64,000 nucleotides of DNA from Actinomycetales bacterium (GCA_016715285.1 JADKAO010000002.1:248001-312000); one strand, 5' to 3'. Counted from the first letter of the stretch, positions 1-8,885 are shown. The notes: generated by a model from the sequence alone, not told the origin. A program made the numbers and translations.

Positions 1-531
1 TGAGGAGCTCTTCCCGGTCCCCTTTGTTTTCCATTTTTTCGCCCCTTCAACTACCCCTGCGACGCTTAGACGCGCCGTGCCTCCTGCCCGCACAGGATGT
101 GCTCAACTCTGACATGAAAGCGACTGATTAGCTACGAAACGCCTGATTCTGATCAAGCGCGTACTCTCACACGGACCCTCGCGGCTCTTCGGGCCTCCTG
201 CGCGAACCCTCCTGTGCCATACGGGGCCTCTCCTGGGCCATTCGGGGTCCTTGGCGGGGGTCATTCGCGGGGGACCTTCCAGTGGCCTTCGACGTCAACA
301 GAGGGACCTGCCAGCTCATCCCAGGGACCTCCGGGGAGGCCGTCAGCCCACCAAACAGGTGGCGGCGTCACGGCGTGGTCGGACAGATGGCTCTGCGTCG
401 GGTAGCGTTGCCCTCACGATTACACACATTTCCCGGGGCCGCTCCGCGGCGACCCGCGAGTGGACTACCGCGAGGCAGCCACGGACGGGCCTGGCGATGC
501 CGCCCCGGCAGACGCATGAGGGGGTCACGCC
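1..531. other. Left-edge stretch with no recognised gene
   Basis: I see no convincing gene here. The short open frames are arginine/proline-rich and overlap one another on both strands, as expected from chance frames in high-GC DNA. The segment ends with a start codon region for the DUF3073 gene. A gene ending just left of the window cannot be excluded. Confidence 0.5.
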
Positions 532-840
532 ATGGGGCGCGGCCGGGCCAAAGCCAAGCAGACTAAAGTCGCCCGGGAGCTGAAGTACTACTCTCCCAGC
601 ACCGACTTGAGCGCGCTTGAGCGCGAACTCCACAGTGCAACCGCCTCGGGCGGTTACGCACGGACCAGCAACGACACCGACGATGTCGATGACGCCGAGG
701 ACGACGATTACTCCGATTACGAGGCTTATGCCGAGGAGGACTCGGACGAAGCCAACGACTTTGACGCCTCGGACGACGATGCCCAGGTCGCGCCAGGTGT
801 CTACGACGAATACGGCAAGTGGGCTGCAGGCCCACGGTGA
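532..840 (+). CDS. DUF3073 domain-containing protein
   Basis: This 102-residue protein starts with MGRGRAKAKQTKVARELKY, the conserved N-terminus of the actinobacterial DUF3073 family. The middle and C-terminal parts are very acidic, with runs of Asp and Glu from about residue 45 to 85, and the protein ends with a short YGKWAAG segment. The family's biochemical role is not established. The gene usually sits beside purM in actinobacteria, as it does here, converging with purM across roughly 110 bases. The ATG is preceded by a purine-rich stretch. Family assignment is confident; function is unknown. Confidence 0.88.
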   Translation: MGRGRAKAKQTKVARELKYYSPSTDLSALERELHSATASGGYARTSNDTDDVDDAEDDDYSDYEAYAEEDSDEANDFDASDDDAQVAPGVYDEYGKWAAGPR

Positions 841-947
841 CGTGACCTCTCGCGGGTAATCACGGGAGCTCTGGCGCCCTCATCACGCGCTCGCCAGCGC
901 TGACCTAGTGCGCTCGCTTCCGACGCGGGCTGATTTGCCCGCGTCGA

Positions 948-2096
948 TCAGCCGGCGTGTCGACCGACCACCTGCACGGCGCCGCCATCGACTCCCTTGG
1001 CTCCGCGGATCACTTCGTATGCCGTGTCAACGGTCGCGTCCGCCTCCTCGACGACCTCGCCAAGGTGCCAGGCGTGGATGCCGCGGGCACGGCATACCTC
1101 GATTGCGGTGTCTGCGTGCACCGCGGGGAGGACCGCGACGAAACCCACACCCATGTTGAGGGTGCGCTCCAGGTCGAGTTGCGGGACGCGTCCGAGCGCA
1201 CCGATCGTCTGAAAGACCGCGGGCGGCGTCCAGGTCGCGCGGTCCACGCGGGCGAAACTGCCCTGCGGGAGGACGCGCGCGAGGTTGGCCGCAAGCCCCC
1301 CTCCGGTGACGTGGCTGAGGGCGTGGATATCGACGCCGGGAGTGCGGATCAACGCGAGTAGGTCAGCGGCATAAACCCTTGTGGGAGTGAGGAGTTCCTC
1401 ACCCAGGGAGTGGCCGAAATCCTCCACGTGCAGGTCGAGTGACCACCCGGCTGCGGCGATGACGCGACGCACCAGGGAGTAGCCGTTGGAGTGCAGGCCC
1501 GACGACGCGAGCGCGATAACGACGTCGCCCGGCTGGACCCGCTGGGGGCCGAGGAGGTCGGCGTACTCGACGACTCCGGTCGCGGCGCCGGCGACGTCGT
1601 ATTCGTCGGGCTCGAGGAGACCGGGGTGTTCGGCCGTCTCGCCGCCGACAAGCGCGACTCCGGCCTGGGCGCAGGCCGCAGCGATGCCCGAGACGATCGC
1701 GGCGATACGTTCGGGCACCACCTTGCCCGTCGCGATGTAGTCGGTCATGAAGAGGGGTTCAGCACCGCAGACCACGATGTCGTCGACGACCATCCCCACG
1801 AGGTCGAACCCGATGGTGTCGTGCCGGTCGAGCGCCTGGGCGATCGCGACCTTGGTGCCGACCCCGTCCGTGGAGGTCGCGAGGATGGGGCGGGCCATCC
1901 GCGCGATCGCGCTCGCGTCGAAGAGCCCGGCAAAACCGCCGAGGCCGCCAAGGACTTCTGGACGTTGGGCGGCGCGGACGGACGCTTTCATGAGCTCGAC
2001 GGCCTTGTCGCCGGCTTCGACGTCGACACCGGCGGCGGCATACGTGATGGGGTTCGGCACTAGGTCGCTGGGCGTGGGCACCTGCTGGCTCGTCAC
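948..2096 (-). CDS. purM: Phosphoribosylformylglycinamidine cyclo-ligase (AIR synthetase)
   Basis: PurM carries out the fifth step of de novo purine synthesis, the ATP-dependent closure of FGAM to aminoimidazole ribonucleotide in the cytoplasm. The 382-residue product shows the family landmarks in order: ITYAAAGVDVEAGDKAV near the N-terminus, the STDGVGTKVAIA ATP-binding motif, GFDLVGMVVDDI, VGGETAEHPG and the GLHSNGYSLVRR segment, followed by HVTGGGLAANLARVLP. The length matches the family, allowing a slightly extended tail. It lies downstream of purF on the same strand, separated by about 500 bases that hold an array of palindromic repeats, so purF and purM may be separately expressed. Confidence 0.97.
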   Translation of the reverse strand: MTSQQVPTPSDLVPNPITYAAAGVDVEAGDKAVELMKASVRAAQRPEVLGGLGGFAGLFDASAIARMARPILATSTDGVGTKVAIAQALDRHDTIGFDLVGMVVDDIVVCGAEPLFMTDYIATGKVVPERIAAIVSGIAAACAQAGVALVGGETAEHPGLLEPDEYDVAGAATGVVEYADLLGPQRVQPGDVVIALASSGLHSNGYSLVRRVIAAAGWSLDLHVEDFGHSLGEELLTPTRVYAADLLALIRTPGVDIHALSHVTGGGLAANLARVLPQGSFARVDRATWTPPAVFQTIGALGRVPQLDLERTLNMGVGFVAVLPAVHADTAIEVCRARGIHAWHLGEVVEEADATVDTAYEVIRGAKGVDGGAVQVVGRHAG

Positions 2097-2207
2097 CGGA
2101 CCACCTTATGCCGCCTCGCACGAGGGGATCCGCCCGGTGGACCTTCCCGCCCTCTCCCCGCCCTCTCCCCGCCCCTCTCCCGGACCTCTCCCGGACCTCT
2201 CCCGCAA

Positions 2208-2507
2208 TCGATACCCGAGGCCCACGTATGCCGGGTGACGTGGTATCGACCACGCCTGCGGATCATACCCAGGCCCACGTATGCCGGGTGACGTGGTGCG
2301 CCCGCTCGGGGGGGGCGGTGCGGGTGGAACCCTCCCCGAATCGATACCCGAGAACTACGTATGCCGGGTGACGAGGTATCGAATCGACCGAACCTCCCCG
2401 CAATCGATACCCGAGGCCGAGGTATGCCGGGTGATGAGGTATCGACCCGACCGAACCTCCCGCAATCGATACCCGAGGCCCACTTATGCCGGGTGATGAG
2501 GTATCGA
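2208..2507. repeat. Array of five 42-bp palindromic repeats between purM and purF
   Basis: Copies at 2208-2249, 2341-2382, 2404-2445 and 2466-2507 are each exactly 42 bp and are bounded by the inverted octamers TCGATACC and GGTATCGA. A decayed copy lies near 2262-2299. Each unit carries GTATGCCGGGTGA, or TTATGCC in the last copy, at its centre. The flanking DNA is a purine/pyrimidine-biased tract (CCTCTCCC at 2150-2200, GGGGAGAG near 2520-2590). The 500-base gap otherwise holds no convincing gene. The layout resembles REP/BIME-type extragenic palindromes. They could act in transcript stability or termination between the two pur genes, but that is inference. Confidence 0.85.
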
Positions 2508-2599
2508 ATCGGCGGGATGCGAGGGGAGAGGGATCTGGAAGGGCAGGAGGGGCAGGGAGGGGCGGGAGAGGGGTTGGGGATGGGCCGGGGACGTTGGTG

Positions 2600-4195
2600 T
2601 CAGGGGTGGCGCAGAGCGTTTTCGGCGCCCCCGGCGACGCCGAGTGACACGCCCTCCACGTCGACGCGGCCCACGCTGATCCGCTCCGGCTCCGGGTCGA
2701 CGTCGCGCGTCGAATGGGACAAGTCCATCGGCAGGGTTTCAAAGAGATGCTTGCCGACCCGGCCGTCTTCGGGCAGCGGCACCGGGTAATCGCCCGTGAA
2801 GCACGCCGTGCACAACCGCTCGGTCGGCTGTTCCGTCGCCTCGATCATGCCCTCAAGCGAGATGTACCCCAGCGAATCCGCCCCGATCGACGCCCGAATC
2901 TCCTCGACGCCCAGACCCGTCGCGATGAGCTCGGCGCGGGTCGCAAAGTCGATCCCGTAGAAGCACGGCCAATGCACCGGCGGCGACGAGATCCGCACGT
3001 GGACTTCGGCCGCACCCGCCTCACGGAGCATCCGCACTTGGGCCCGCTGTGTGTTGCCGCGCACGATCGAGTCATCGACGACGACGAGCCGCTTGCCCTT
3101 GATGGTGTGCGCCAACGGGTTGAGCTTGAGCCGAATCCCCAACTGCCGCAACGTTTGTGACGGTTGGATGAACGTCCGCCCCACATAGGCGTTCTTGACG
3201 AACCCCTGCCCATAGGGGATCCCGGACCCCTGCGCATACCCCACGGCAGCCGGTACCCCAGAGTCAGGCACCCCTATGACGAGGTCAGCATCGACAGGGT
3301 GCTCCTGTGCCAGCCGTGCGCCCATCGCAACCCGCGCCTCATGCACAACGCGGTCATTGATGACAGCGTCTGGCCTCGCGAGATAGACGTATTCGAAGAT
3401 GCACCCCTTGGGCTCAGCCTCCGCGAATCGGTGTGAGCGCAGCCCGTCTTCGTCAATGACGATGAGTTCACCCGGCTCGATATCGCGGATCACCGCCGCA
3501 CCCACGGTCTGCAGCGCGGCTGTCTCCGACGCCACCACCCAGCCGCGGTCAAGTCTCCCGAGCGCGAGGGGGCGTATGCCGTGCCGGTCGCGGGCGGCAT
3601 ACAGGGTGTGCTCGTCCATGAAGACAAAGCAGAACGCGCCACGCAAGGTGGGGAGCACCTCGAGCGCGAGCGCCTCAAGCGGCCGGTCCGGGTCGCTCAG
3701 GAGCGCCGTCACGAGTGCGGTGTCGGTGGTGTTGCCGCGGCCGAGCTCCCCGGGCATGCGGTCGAGCTCGCCATGCCGGGCCGCGAGGGTCTCGCGCAGC
3801 TCTGCCGAGTTGATGAGGTTGCCATTGTGCGCCAGCGCGACTGTCGTCGTGTCGGTGCCGCCGAGCGTGGGTTGGGCGTTCTGCCAGGTCGAGCCACCCG
3901 TTGTCGAATAGCGACAGTGCCCGATGGCGACATGCCCGGTGAGCGCGGTAAGGGCGTTTTCGTCGAAGACCTGACTCACGAGGCCCATGTCCTTGTAGAC
4001 GAGCACCTTGTGGCCGTCGCCGGTCGCGATGCCCGCGGACTCCTGGCCGCGGTGCTGGAGGGCGTAGAGGCCGAAGTACGTCAGCTTGGCGACGTCCTCG
4101 CCCGGCGCCCACACCCCGAAGACGCCACAAGCATCTTGGGGAGCCTTCTCACCGGGAAGCAGGTCGTGGGTGAGTTTGCCGTCTCCGCGCGCCAC
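2600..4195 (-). CDS. purF: Amidophosphoribosyltransferase
   Basis: PurF commits PRPP to purine synthesis by transferring ammonia from glutamine to form phosphoribosylamine. The 531-residue protein has a short propeptide and then the Ntn-hydrolase nucleophile Cys23 in DACGVFGVWAPGE. The glutaminase half includes the YALQHRGQESAGIA segment. The C-terminal phosphoribosyltransferase half has the PRPP loop VVVDDSIVRGNT and, before it, the region with GVPDSGVPAAVGYAQ. The last 20-30 residues are divergent. The likely upstream partners on the same strand are a small membrane protein and a sterol-carrier-fold protein, an arrangement common in actinobacteria. Confidence 0.97.
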   Translation of the reverse strand: MARGDGKLTHDLLPGEKAPQDACGVFGVWAPGEDVAKLTYFGLYALQHRGQESAGIATGDGHKVLVYKDMGLVSQVFDENALTALTGHVAIGHCRYSTTGGSTWQNAQPTLGGTDTTTVALAHNGNLINSAELRETLAARHGELDRMPGELGRGNTTDTALVTALLSDPDRPLEALALEVLPTLRGAFCFVFMDEHTLYAARDRHGIRPLALGRLDRGWVVASETAALQTVGAAVIRDIEPGELIVIDEDGLRSHRFAEAEPKGCIFEYVYLARPDAVINDRVVHEARVAMGARLAQEHPVDADLVIGVPDSGVPAAVGYAQGSGIPYGQGFVKNAYVGRTFIQPSQTLRQLGIRLKLNPLAHTIKGKRLVVVDDSIVRGNTQRAQVRMLREAGAAEVHVRISSPPVHWPCFYGIDFATRAELIATGLGVEEIRASIGADSLGYISLEGMIEATEQPTERLCTACFTGDYPVPLPEDGRVGKHLFETLPMDLSHSTRDVDPEPERISVGRVDVEGVSLGVAGGAENALRHP

Positions 4196-4230
4196 TGCGT
4201 CAGTGTCCCATACCCGCGCCAGCCTTCAAC

Positions 4231-4275
4231 GGTCAGCACGGTCAGCACGGTCAGCAGGGTCAGCAGGGTCAGCGA
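4231..4275. repeat. 9-bp tandem repeat, five copies
   Basis: Five consecutive 9-bp units of GGTCAGCAC/GGTCAGCAG/GGTCAGCGA lie in the short gap between the purF start and the 3' end of the next gene. This is a simple minisatellite-like tract. No function is evident. Confidence 0.8.
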
Positions 4276-4288
4276 GGCTGAGCGAGGG

Positions 4289-4528
4289 TCAGCGGGGGCG
4301 GCGGTCGGCGATGAGGTAGACGATCGCACCGAGCAAACCACCGATGAAGATGCCAAAAGCGCCGAAATAGCCGAGCGACGACGCGACCGAATAACCGCCC
4401 ATCGGCCCGCCCCGCACCCCGAAGTACCCGCCGATGGCGAACCCGATGATCGCGCCCGTGAAGAGGAAGGGCACGAGACGCGGGGTGCGGGCAGGGCGTT
4501 GCGAGGTCACGGGCCCAGCGTAAGTCAC
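4289..4528 (-). CDS. Small two-helix membrane protein
   Basis: This 79-residue protein has two strongly hydrophobic, glycine-rich segments: about residues 17-35 (RLVPFLFTGAIIGFAIGGYF) and 48-71 (SVASSLGYFGAFGIFIGGLLGAIVYLIA). It ends in a basic tail, RRPR, so it should be a bitopic hairpin in the cytoplasmic membrane. Small proteins of this kind are frequent beside purF in actinobacteria and have no assigned function. It is on the same strand as purF, about 90 bases upstream, and may share its transcript. Confidence 0.72.
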   Translation of the reverse strand: MTYAGPVTSQRPARTPRLVPFLFTGAIIGFAIGGYFGVRGGPMGGYSVASSLGYFGAFGIFIGGLLGAIVYLIADRRPR

Positions 4529-4636
4529 GCGCCACTGCTCGGGTTGGTCGGGCGGTCCGGAGGCGTGGGACTGCTCGGGCGGCGTCGACTGGAAGCGATG
4601 GCTCAGCTGCCAGCGACGAGGGACGCACGCGACAGC

Positions 4637-5008
4637 TCACACAGGCAGCAGCGGGAGCCAATCATCGAGGCCAGCTCGCTCGCCAGAGGCCCGCACCACG
4701 CCGCGGTCAACGGCAGCAGCCCAGTTGAGCTCGCCCGTCACCAACCGCAGCCATGTCACCGCATCGGTCTCGACAACCGACGCGGGCGTCCCGCGCCGAT
4801 GGATCGGCCCCGGCATACATTGCACGGCCCCAAACGGCGGGACGCGCACCTCGACAGACCGCCCAGGCGCCCTGGCCGCAAGCTCCTCAAGGGTGAAGCG
4901 CACCGCCGTGGCGAGCGCCTCCCGAGGCGCTGACGCGAACCCGGCTGCACGGCATACCTCCAGGGCTTGAAGGCCCTCCTGGGGGGAGGTGCGGCGACGG
5001 GGTGGCAC
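4637..5008 (-). CDS. Sterol-carrier-fold family protein (bSCP-like)
   Basis: The 123-residue product matches the actinobacterial sterol carrier family protein usually encoded beside purF/purM. It has an N-terminal helical part (LEVCRAAGFASAPREALATAVRFTLEELAARAPGR), then RSVEVRVPPFGAVQC and a C-terminal segment, DAVTWLRLVTGELNWAAAVDRGVVRASGERAGLDDWLPLLPV, where the TGELNW and ASGERADL patterns are typical. The proposed start is the GTG at 5008. Its substrate is unknown; an SCP2-type lipid-binding role is only inferred from the fold. It is divergently arranged from the dehydrogenase gene, only 44 bases away. Confidence 0.82.
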   Translation of the reverse strand: MPPRRRTSPQEGLQALEVCRAAGFASAPREALATAVRFTLEELAARAPGRSVEVRVPPFGAVQCMPGPIHRRGTPASVVETDAVTWLRLVTGELNWAAAVDRGVVRASGERAGLDDWLPLLPV

Positions 5009-5025
5009 CCCCTCATGGTGCCACC
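5001..5025. promoter_or_regulatory. Perfect 9-bp inverted repeat in a divergent promoter region
   Basis: GGTGGCACC and GGTGCCACC are separated by seven bases. The repeat overlaps the start of the sterol-carrier gene and lies about 28 bases ahead of the dehydrogenase ATG. This is a reasonable operator candidate for divergent control, but the regulator is unknown. Confidence 0.4.
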
Positions 5026-5052
5026 CGCGGCGGGACGCGAGAGACTAGGGCC

Positions 5053-6099
5053 ATGCGTGCGACGACGATCCATGGTGCTTTTGATATCCGCGTCTCTGAT
5101 GTGCCCGACCCCGAGATCCTGCGGCCGACCGACGCGCTCGTGCGGGTGACGGCGACGTGTGTGTGCGGTTCTGATCTGTGGCCTTATCGCGGGATTCATC
5201 CGAGCCGGGAGGGTGGCCGGATCGGGCACGAGTTCGTCGGGATCGTCGAGTCCGTGGGCGACGAGGTCGCGGCCGTGCGGCCGGGTGAGTTCGTCATCGC
5301 GCCGTTCACCTGGGGCGACAACACCTGTCGGGTATGCCGTCTCGGCATCCAGACCTCGTGCGAGCACGGCGGCGGTTGGGGTATGCCGGACCGCGAGAAG
5401 CTCCTCGTCGACGGTGGTCAGGGCCAGTTTGTGCGGGTGCCACTAGCTGACGGGACGCTCGTCGCGACGCCGTCGGTGCCGGACGACGCGCTGCTGCCGG
5501 ATCTGCTGACCCTCTCTGACGTGATGGGCACGGGCTGGCATTGCGCGGTCGCCGCGGGCGTGGGGCCGGGAGACACCGTGGCGGTCGTCGGCGATGGTGC
5601 GGTGGGACTGTGTGCCGTCATCGCGGCCAAGCTCATGGGTGCGACGACGATCATTGCGATGTCCCGGCACGAGCCGCGGCAGGCGCTGGCGGTGGAGTTC
5701 GGCGCGACCGAGATTGTGGCTGAGCGCGGCGAGGCCGGGACTGCGCGGGTGATGGCGCTCACTGACGGGCTCGGGGTCGATGCCGTGCTCGAATGCGTCG
5801 GCACTGACGAGTCGATGCAGTCGGCGATTACGCTGGCGCGCCCCGGCGGTCGGATCGGCTATGTCGGGGTGCCCCACGTCGGCGAGCTGCCCCTCATGAC
5901 GATGTTCTGGCGCAACCTGCAGCTCGGCGGTGGAATCGCGCCGGTGCGTCGCTACCTCCCCGAGCTGCGGGACCGCGTGCTGGCTGGCGAAATCCACCCG
6001 GGTCGCGTCTTCGACCTCACTGTCCCGTTGGAGGAGATCCCCGAGGCGTATGCCGCGATGCACGAGCGCCGCGCGATCAAGGCGATGGTGCTGCCGTGA
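5053..6099 (+). CDS. Zinc-dependent alcohol dehydrogenase family protein (MDR superfamily)
   Basis: This 348-residue medium-chain dehydrogenase probably oxidises or reduces an alcohol/aldehyde with NAD(P). The catalytic-zinc region CVCGSDLWPYRG and GGRIGHEFVGIVESVG (GHE motif) are clear. The nucleotide-binding glycine motif is VAVVGDGAVGLCAVIAAKLMGA. The structural-zinc loop is atypical: NTCRVCRLGIQTSCEHG has three cysteines, with Asp in the place usually held by the first Cys. ATG 5053 is chosen over an upstream in-frame start because the protein then begins MRATTIHG, as is usual in the family. The gene overlaps the next one by 4 bp (GTGA), implying coupling. The substrate is not predictable. 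Confidence 0.92.
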   Translation: MRATTIHGAFDIRVSDVPDPEILRPTDALVRVTATCVCGSDLWPYRGIHPSREGGRIGHEFVGIVESVGDEVAAVRPGEFVIAPFTWGDNTCRVCRLGIQTSCEHGGGWGMPDREKLLVDGGQGQFVRVPLADGTLVATPSVPDDALLPDLLTLSDVMGTGWHCAVAAGVGPGDTVAVVGDGAVGLCAVIAAKLMGATTIIAMSRHEPRQALAVEFGATEIVAERGEAGTARVMALTDGLGVDAVLECVGTDESMQSAITLARPGGRIGYVGVPHVGELPLMTMFWRNLQLGGGIAPVRRYLPELRDRVLAGEIHPGRVFDLTVPLEEIPEAYAAMHERRAIKAMVLP

Positions 6100-6515
6100 A
6101 CGCCGCCGGCGAAATCGCTGGCGCCTTGATCGGGCTGGTTTGGCTGGTCATGGGCGTGTGGATGGTGGCGATCGGTCGTCGGCGCACGGCTGCTCTGGGC
6201 GGTTGGGTCGCGGCCGAGGGGACGATCGTCGACCGGCATGGCGACACCGATGGGCTGCTCGTACGCAACCCGCACGTGCGCTATGTGGCGCCTGACGGTT
6301 CGGAGCATGTGGTGGCCAGCAAATCGCGGGGTGACTTGTGGGAGCCGGGGCAGGCTGTCGATATCCGGGTGAACCCTGCCAACCCTGCCGAAGCGATGCT
6401 TGACACCCACGCGGGGCGGGCTCAGGCCTATCTGGTTGTGGGGTGGTTCATCATCGTCGTCGCGATCTTGACGTTTGTGGGGTCCGCGCTCCTGGCGTGG
6501 GCGACCCCGCGTTAG
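6096..6515 (+). CDS. DUF3592 domain-containing membrane protein
   Basis: The 139-residue protein has an N-terminal transmembrane helix (about residues 7-27, AGALIGLVWLVMGVWMVAIG), an extracytoplasmic DUF3592 beta domain (GWVAAEGTIVDRHGD ... HVRYVAPDGSEHV ... GQAVDIRVNPANPAEAMLDT), and a second helix near residues 113-135. Family function is unknown. It starts with GTG overlapping the dehydrogenase stop by 4 bp, and the next gene begins two bases after its stop, so the three form an operon. Confidence 0.85.
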   Translation: MNAAGEIAGALIGLVWLVMGVWMVAIGRRRTAALGGWVAAEGTIVDRHGDTDGLLVRNPHVRYVAPDGSEHVVASKSRGDLWEPGQAVDIRVNPANPAEAMLDTHAGRAQAYLVVGWFIIVVAILTFVGSALLAWATPR

Positions 6516-6516
6516 C

Positions 6517-7579
6517 GTGCGCTTCGAGCCCGATGACCGGGGTGGTGTGACTGTCGTCGTCGACGGTCAGCCACAGTCGCATGTGGCCTTAGCCGATCCG
6601 TTGTTATTGGCGTTTGACTATGTCGCCCACTTGGCTCTGGTGATCGACGTCCTTGGGCCTGTGTTGGCTCCCAAACCGTTGCGGTGCACTCATATTGGCG
6701 GTGCCGCGATGACCTTGCCGCGGTGGGTGCAGGCGACGCGACCGGGGTCGCCACAGATCGTTCTGGAGCCTGATGCCGCGTTGACTGCGCAGGTGCGGGC
6801 TCGGTTGCCGCTGCCTCGGGGGCACCGGATCCGGGTGCGGCCGGTAGGTGGGTTGGAGGGCGTTGCGGCGTTGGCTGAGGCGAGCGCGGACGTGGTGGTT
6901 TTGGACGCTTACGCGAGGTGGGCGCGTACCCGCCGAGTTGGTCACGGTGGAGTTCTTTGCTTCGGTATGCCGTGTGCTCGCCCCCGGTGGGTTGCTTGCC
7001 GCCAACCTCGCCGACGAACCCGGGTTACGGCATACCGCTCGGGTTGTCGCTGGCATCCGGGAGGCAGGGTTGGGCGAGGTGGTGCTGGTCGCGAGCCACG
7101 AGGTCTTCAAGGGGCGTCGCTTTGGCAATGTCGTCGTCGCAGCCCGCCGCGCGGGTGTGGCTGACCGTGTCGGCGACGCGAACGCGACGGGCCGGGAGGC
7201 TGGCGCGGCGCGGAGTCGAAGCGCGACCAGCACGGCTGCCACCCCGGCGGGAACTCACGGCGCGACAGTCGATCGCCACCTGATCAAGCTCACGCCAGCA
7301 GCAACGGGCGCCTCCCCGGCGGGAACTCACGGCGCTGCAGCACACCAGCGCACGGGCGACTCCGGCCGGCAGCCCCGCGTTGCCCCGGGTGGCCCAGGGG
7401 GCGGTTCTGGCTCCGCGGCTGAGGCGCTGCGGCGGAGGGTGGCGAGCGCTCCCCTGCCGACCGGCATACGAGCGGGTCGTGAGCTTGAAAAGTGGCTGGC
7501 GGGCGCGCGACCGTTCACGGAGGCCGATGCCGAGCCTTCACCCGCCCCACCCGAGGCCGGGTCCTGGCGCCGCCGGTAG
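6517..7579 (+). pseudogene. Spermidine-synthase-like methyltransferase-fold protein, frameshifted
   Basis: Two overlapping frames encode one protein. The first runs from GTG 6517 (MRFEPDDRGGVTVVVDG) through HIGGAAMTLPRWVQATRPGS to ASADVVVLDAYA. The second continues from about 6917 with GGRVPAELVTVEFFASVCRVLAPGGLLAANLADEPG. One extra base around 6913-6917 (GCGAGGTGGG where GCGGGTGGG would keep frame) explains the break. The fold is the Rossmann domain of spermidine synthase-like proteins, though polyamine synthesis is not assured. After FGNVVVAARRAG comes a low-complexity insert of about 75 residues with a repeated ATPAGTHGA-type unit, and then the family's normal end, FTEADAEPSPAPPE. The break could be a real mutation or a sequence error. 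Confidence 0.78.
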
Positions 7580-7610
7580 CCCTCGTCCGCGTTCGATGCC
7601 CGCAGACCAA

Positions 7611-7672
7611 CATGACGCAAATGGTGGCTTCGAGCCTTCGTACAACCGCTGAAACCACCATTTGCGTCAACT
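7611..7672. repeat. Inverted copies of TGACGCAAATGGTGG
   Basis: TGACGCAAATGGTGG occurs at about 7611-7625 on the plus strand, and its complement CCACCATTTGCGTCA lies nearby at about 7658-7672, forming a 15-bp stem with a loop of some 30 bases. A third copy, in minus orientation, lies at about 8783-8797, upstream of the DUF559 gene, so copies bracket that gene on both sides. The pair just 3' of the gene could form a terminator-like hairpin. Confidence 0.8.
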
Positions 7673-7682
7673 CGTCAGGTCG

Positions 7683-8612
7683 TCACCGCTTCGCTAGGCC
7701 GAGCGCCCGTTCAACCCGGGCCACCAGCTGCTGCCGCGCGTGCGCCGTCGCGAGATCCGCCGAGGAGATCAGAATCACCGTCCACCCGAGATCCTGCAGA
7801 AGGGCGAGCCGTTGCAGGTCATGCTGCCACTGCCGACGATTCGTCCGGTGGTGGTCGCCTTGGTACTCAACAATCACCCGCGCCCAAGGCCACGCGAAGT
7901 CAACAGTCGCCACCCAGCGCCCCTCATCGAGGACGTCGAGGTTGAGTTCGGGTTCAGGCAAACCCGCGTCGATGAAACACAGCCTTGCCAGGGACTCCAT
8001 CGGCGATCGGCTGCCACCGCGAACCGCGAGGTATGCCGTCCGCACCCGCCTGCTACCGGGAGCGCCGATGCGATGCATCACCTCCGCCTCCAGCCGTACC
8101 CACGAGGTCAGTCCCAGTCGGACGTCATCTGGCGAAACCGGCCAGGCGGCAATGGCGTCCCCGAGCACAACCGCGTCATCCCGGGAGACTTCGACCGCCA
8201 AGTCGCACCAGGTCGTGTACGGGTTGACGACCGGCATACCGAGCCTTTCGACCGTTGCCCGCCGTTCCAAGCCCACCCTCCCACGGACCTGTGGGCGCCT
8301 GATCGGACCGCCAGCACTTGTGCGCATGACGCTCAACCGATCTCCCGGCTGCCACGGATGCGGCACAGGCAGCCCACACAATTCAGCGGCAGTCTCGTGA
8401 CTCCATGCCCAGGGCTCAGTGAGGATGCGCGCGAGAGCGGTGGTCGCTTGGGCGAGGGTGGCGGGTTCGGTCGGAGTCCGTAGGCCATGCGCTGCTCTGA
8501 CCAGCCCCGCATGTCGCAGCCGCTCACGCGGGACACCTGACCCGAGAGCCTCGCGAACCGAGAAGGGCCGGCCGAACAGCGTCTCTGGCAGCGGCGTCAG
8601 TGGCATAGGCAT
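7683..8612 (-). CDS. AbiEi/DUF559-like protein with C-terminal Vsr-type nuclease fold
   Basis: The 309-residue protein has an N-terminal region with a winged-helix-like pattern (LFGRPFSVREALGSGVPRERLRHAGLVRAAHGLR), a central segment found in actinobacterial AbiEi-like proteins (NPYTTWCDLAVEVSRDDAVVLGDAI), and a C-terminal DUF559 domain: GSRSPMESLARLCFIDAGLPEPELN, VATVDFAWPWARVIVEYQGDHHR and LGWTVILISSADL. The E...D...EYQG residues are the expected restriction-like nuclease positions. Start 8612 (MPMPLTPLPETLFG) is preferred because the upstream extension reads through the flanking repeat. Function is unproven; such genes are often multicopy and solitary. Confidence 0.78.
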   Translation of the reverse strand: MPMPLTPLPETLFGRPFSVREALGSGVPRERLRHAGLVRAAHGLRTPTEPATLAQATTALARILTEPWAWSHETAAELCGLPVPHPWQPGDRLSVMRTSAGGPIRRPQVRGRVGLERRATVERLGMPVVNPYTTWCDLAVEVSRDDAVVLGDAIAAWPVSPDDVRLGLTSWVRLEAEVMHRIGAPGSRRVRTAYLAVRGGSRSPMESLARLCFIDAGLPEPELNLDVLDEGRWVATVDFAWPWARVIVEYQGDHHRTNRRQWQHDLQRLALLQDLGWTVILISSADLATAHARQQLVARVERALGLAKR

Positions 8613-8885
8613 GCCACCTATCGTGGAGCGATCGGCCGCATCGCCACGGCGAGTTTCCACAGGCACGGGCCCGCGCCGCCCGCGGAATGGTCCAGCCGTG
8701 GCACCGAAGGTCCTGCCCCCAGAGCTAGCGGCCCACCACATGAAGCACTTGGTGAGTTCAACGCCTCTCACAGGCGCCCAAGCCACCATTTGCGTCATCC
8801 CGTGGCCTGGCGGCTAGCGCGGGCGGCGGCGCGGTGCCCGGCATAGCGCAGGCGCCGGGCTCGGTGCCCAGCGGGGGGCCGGGAG

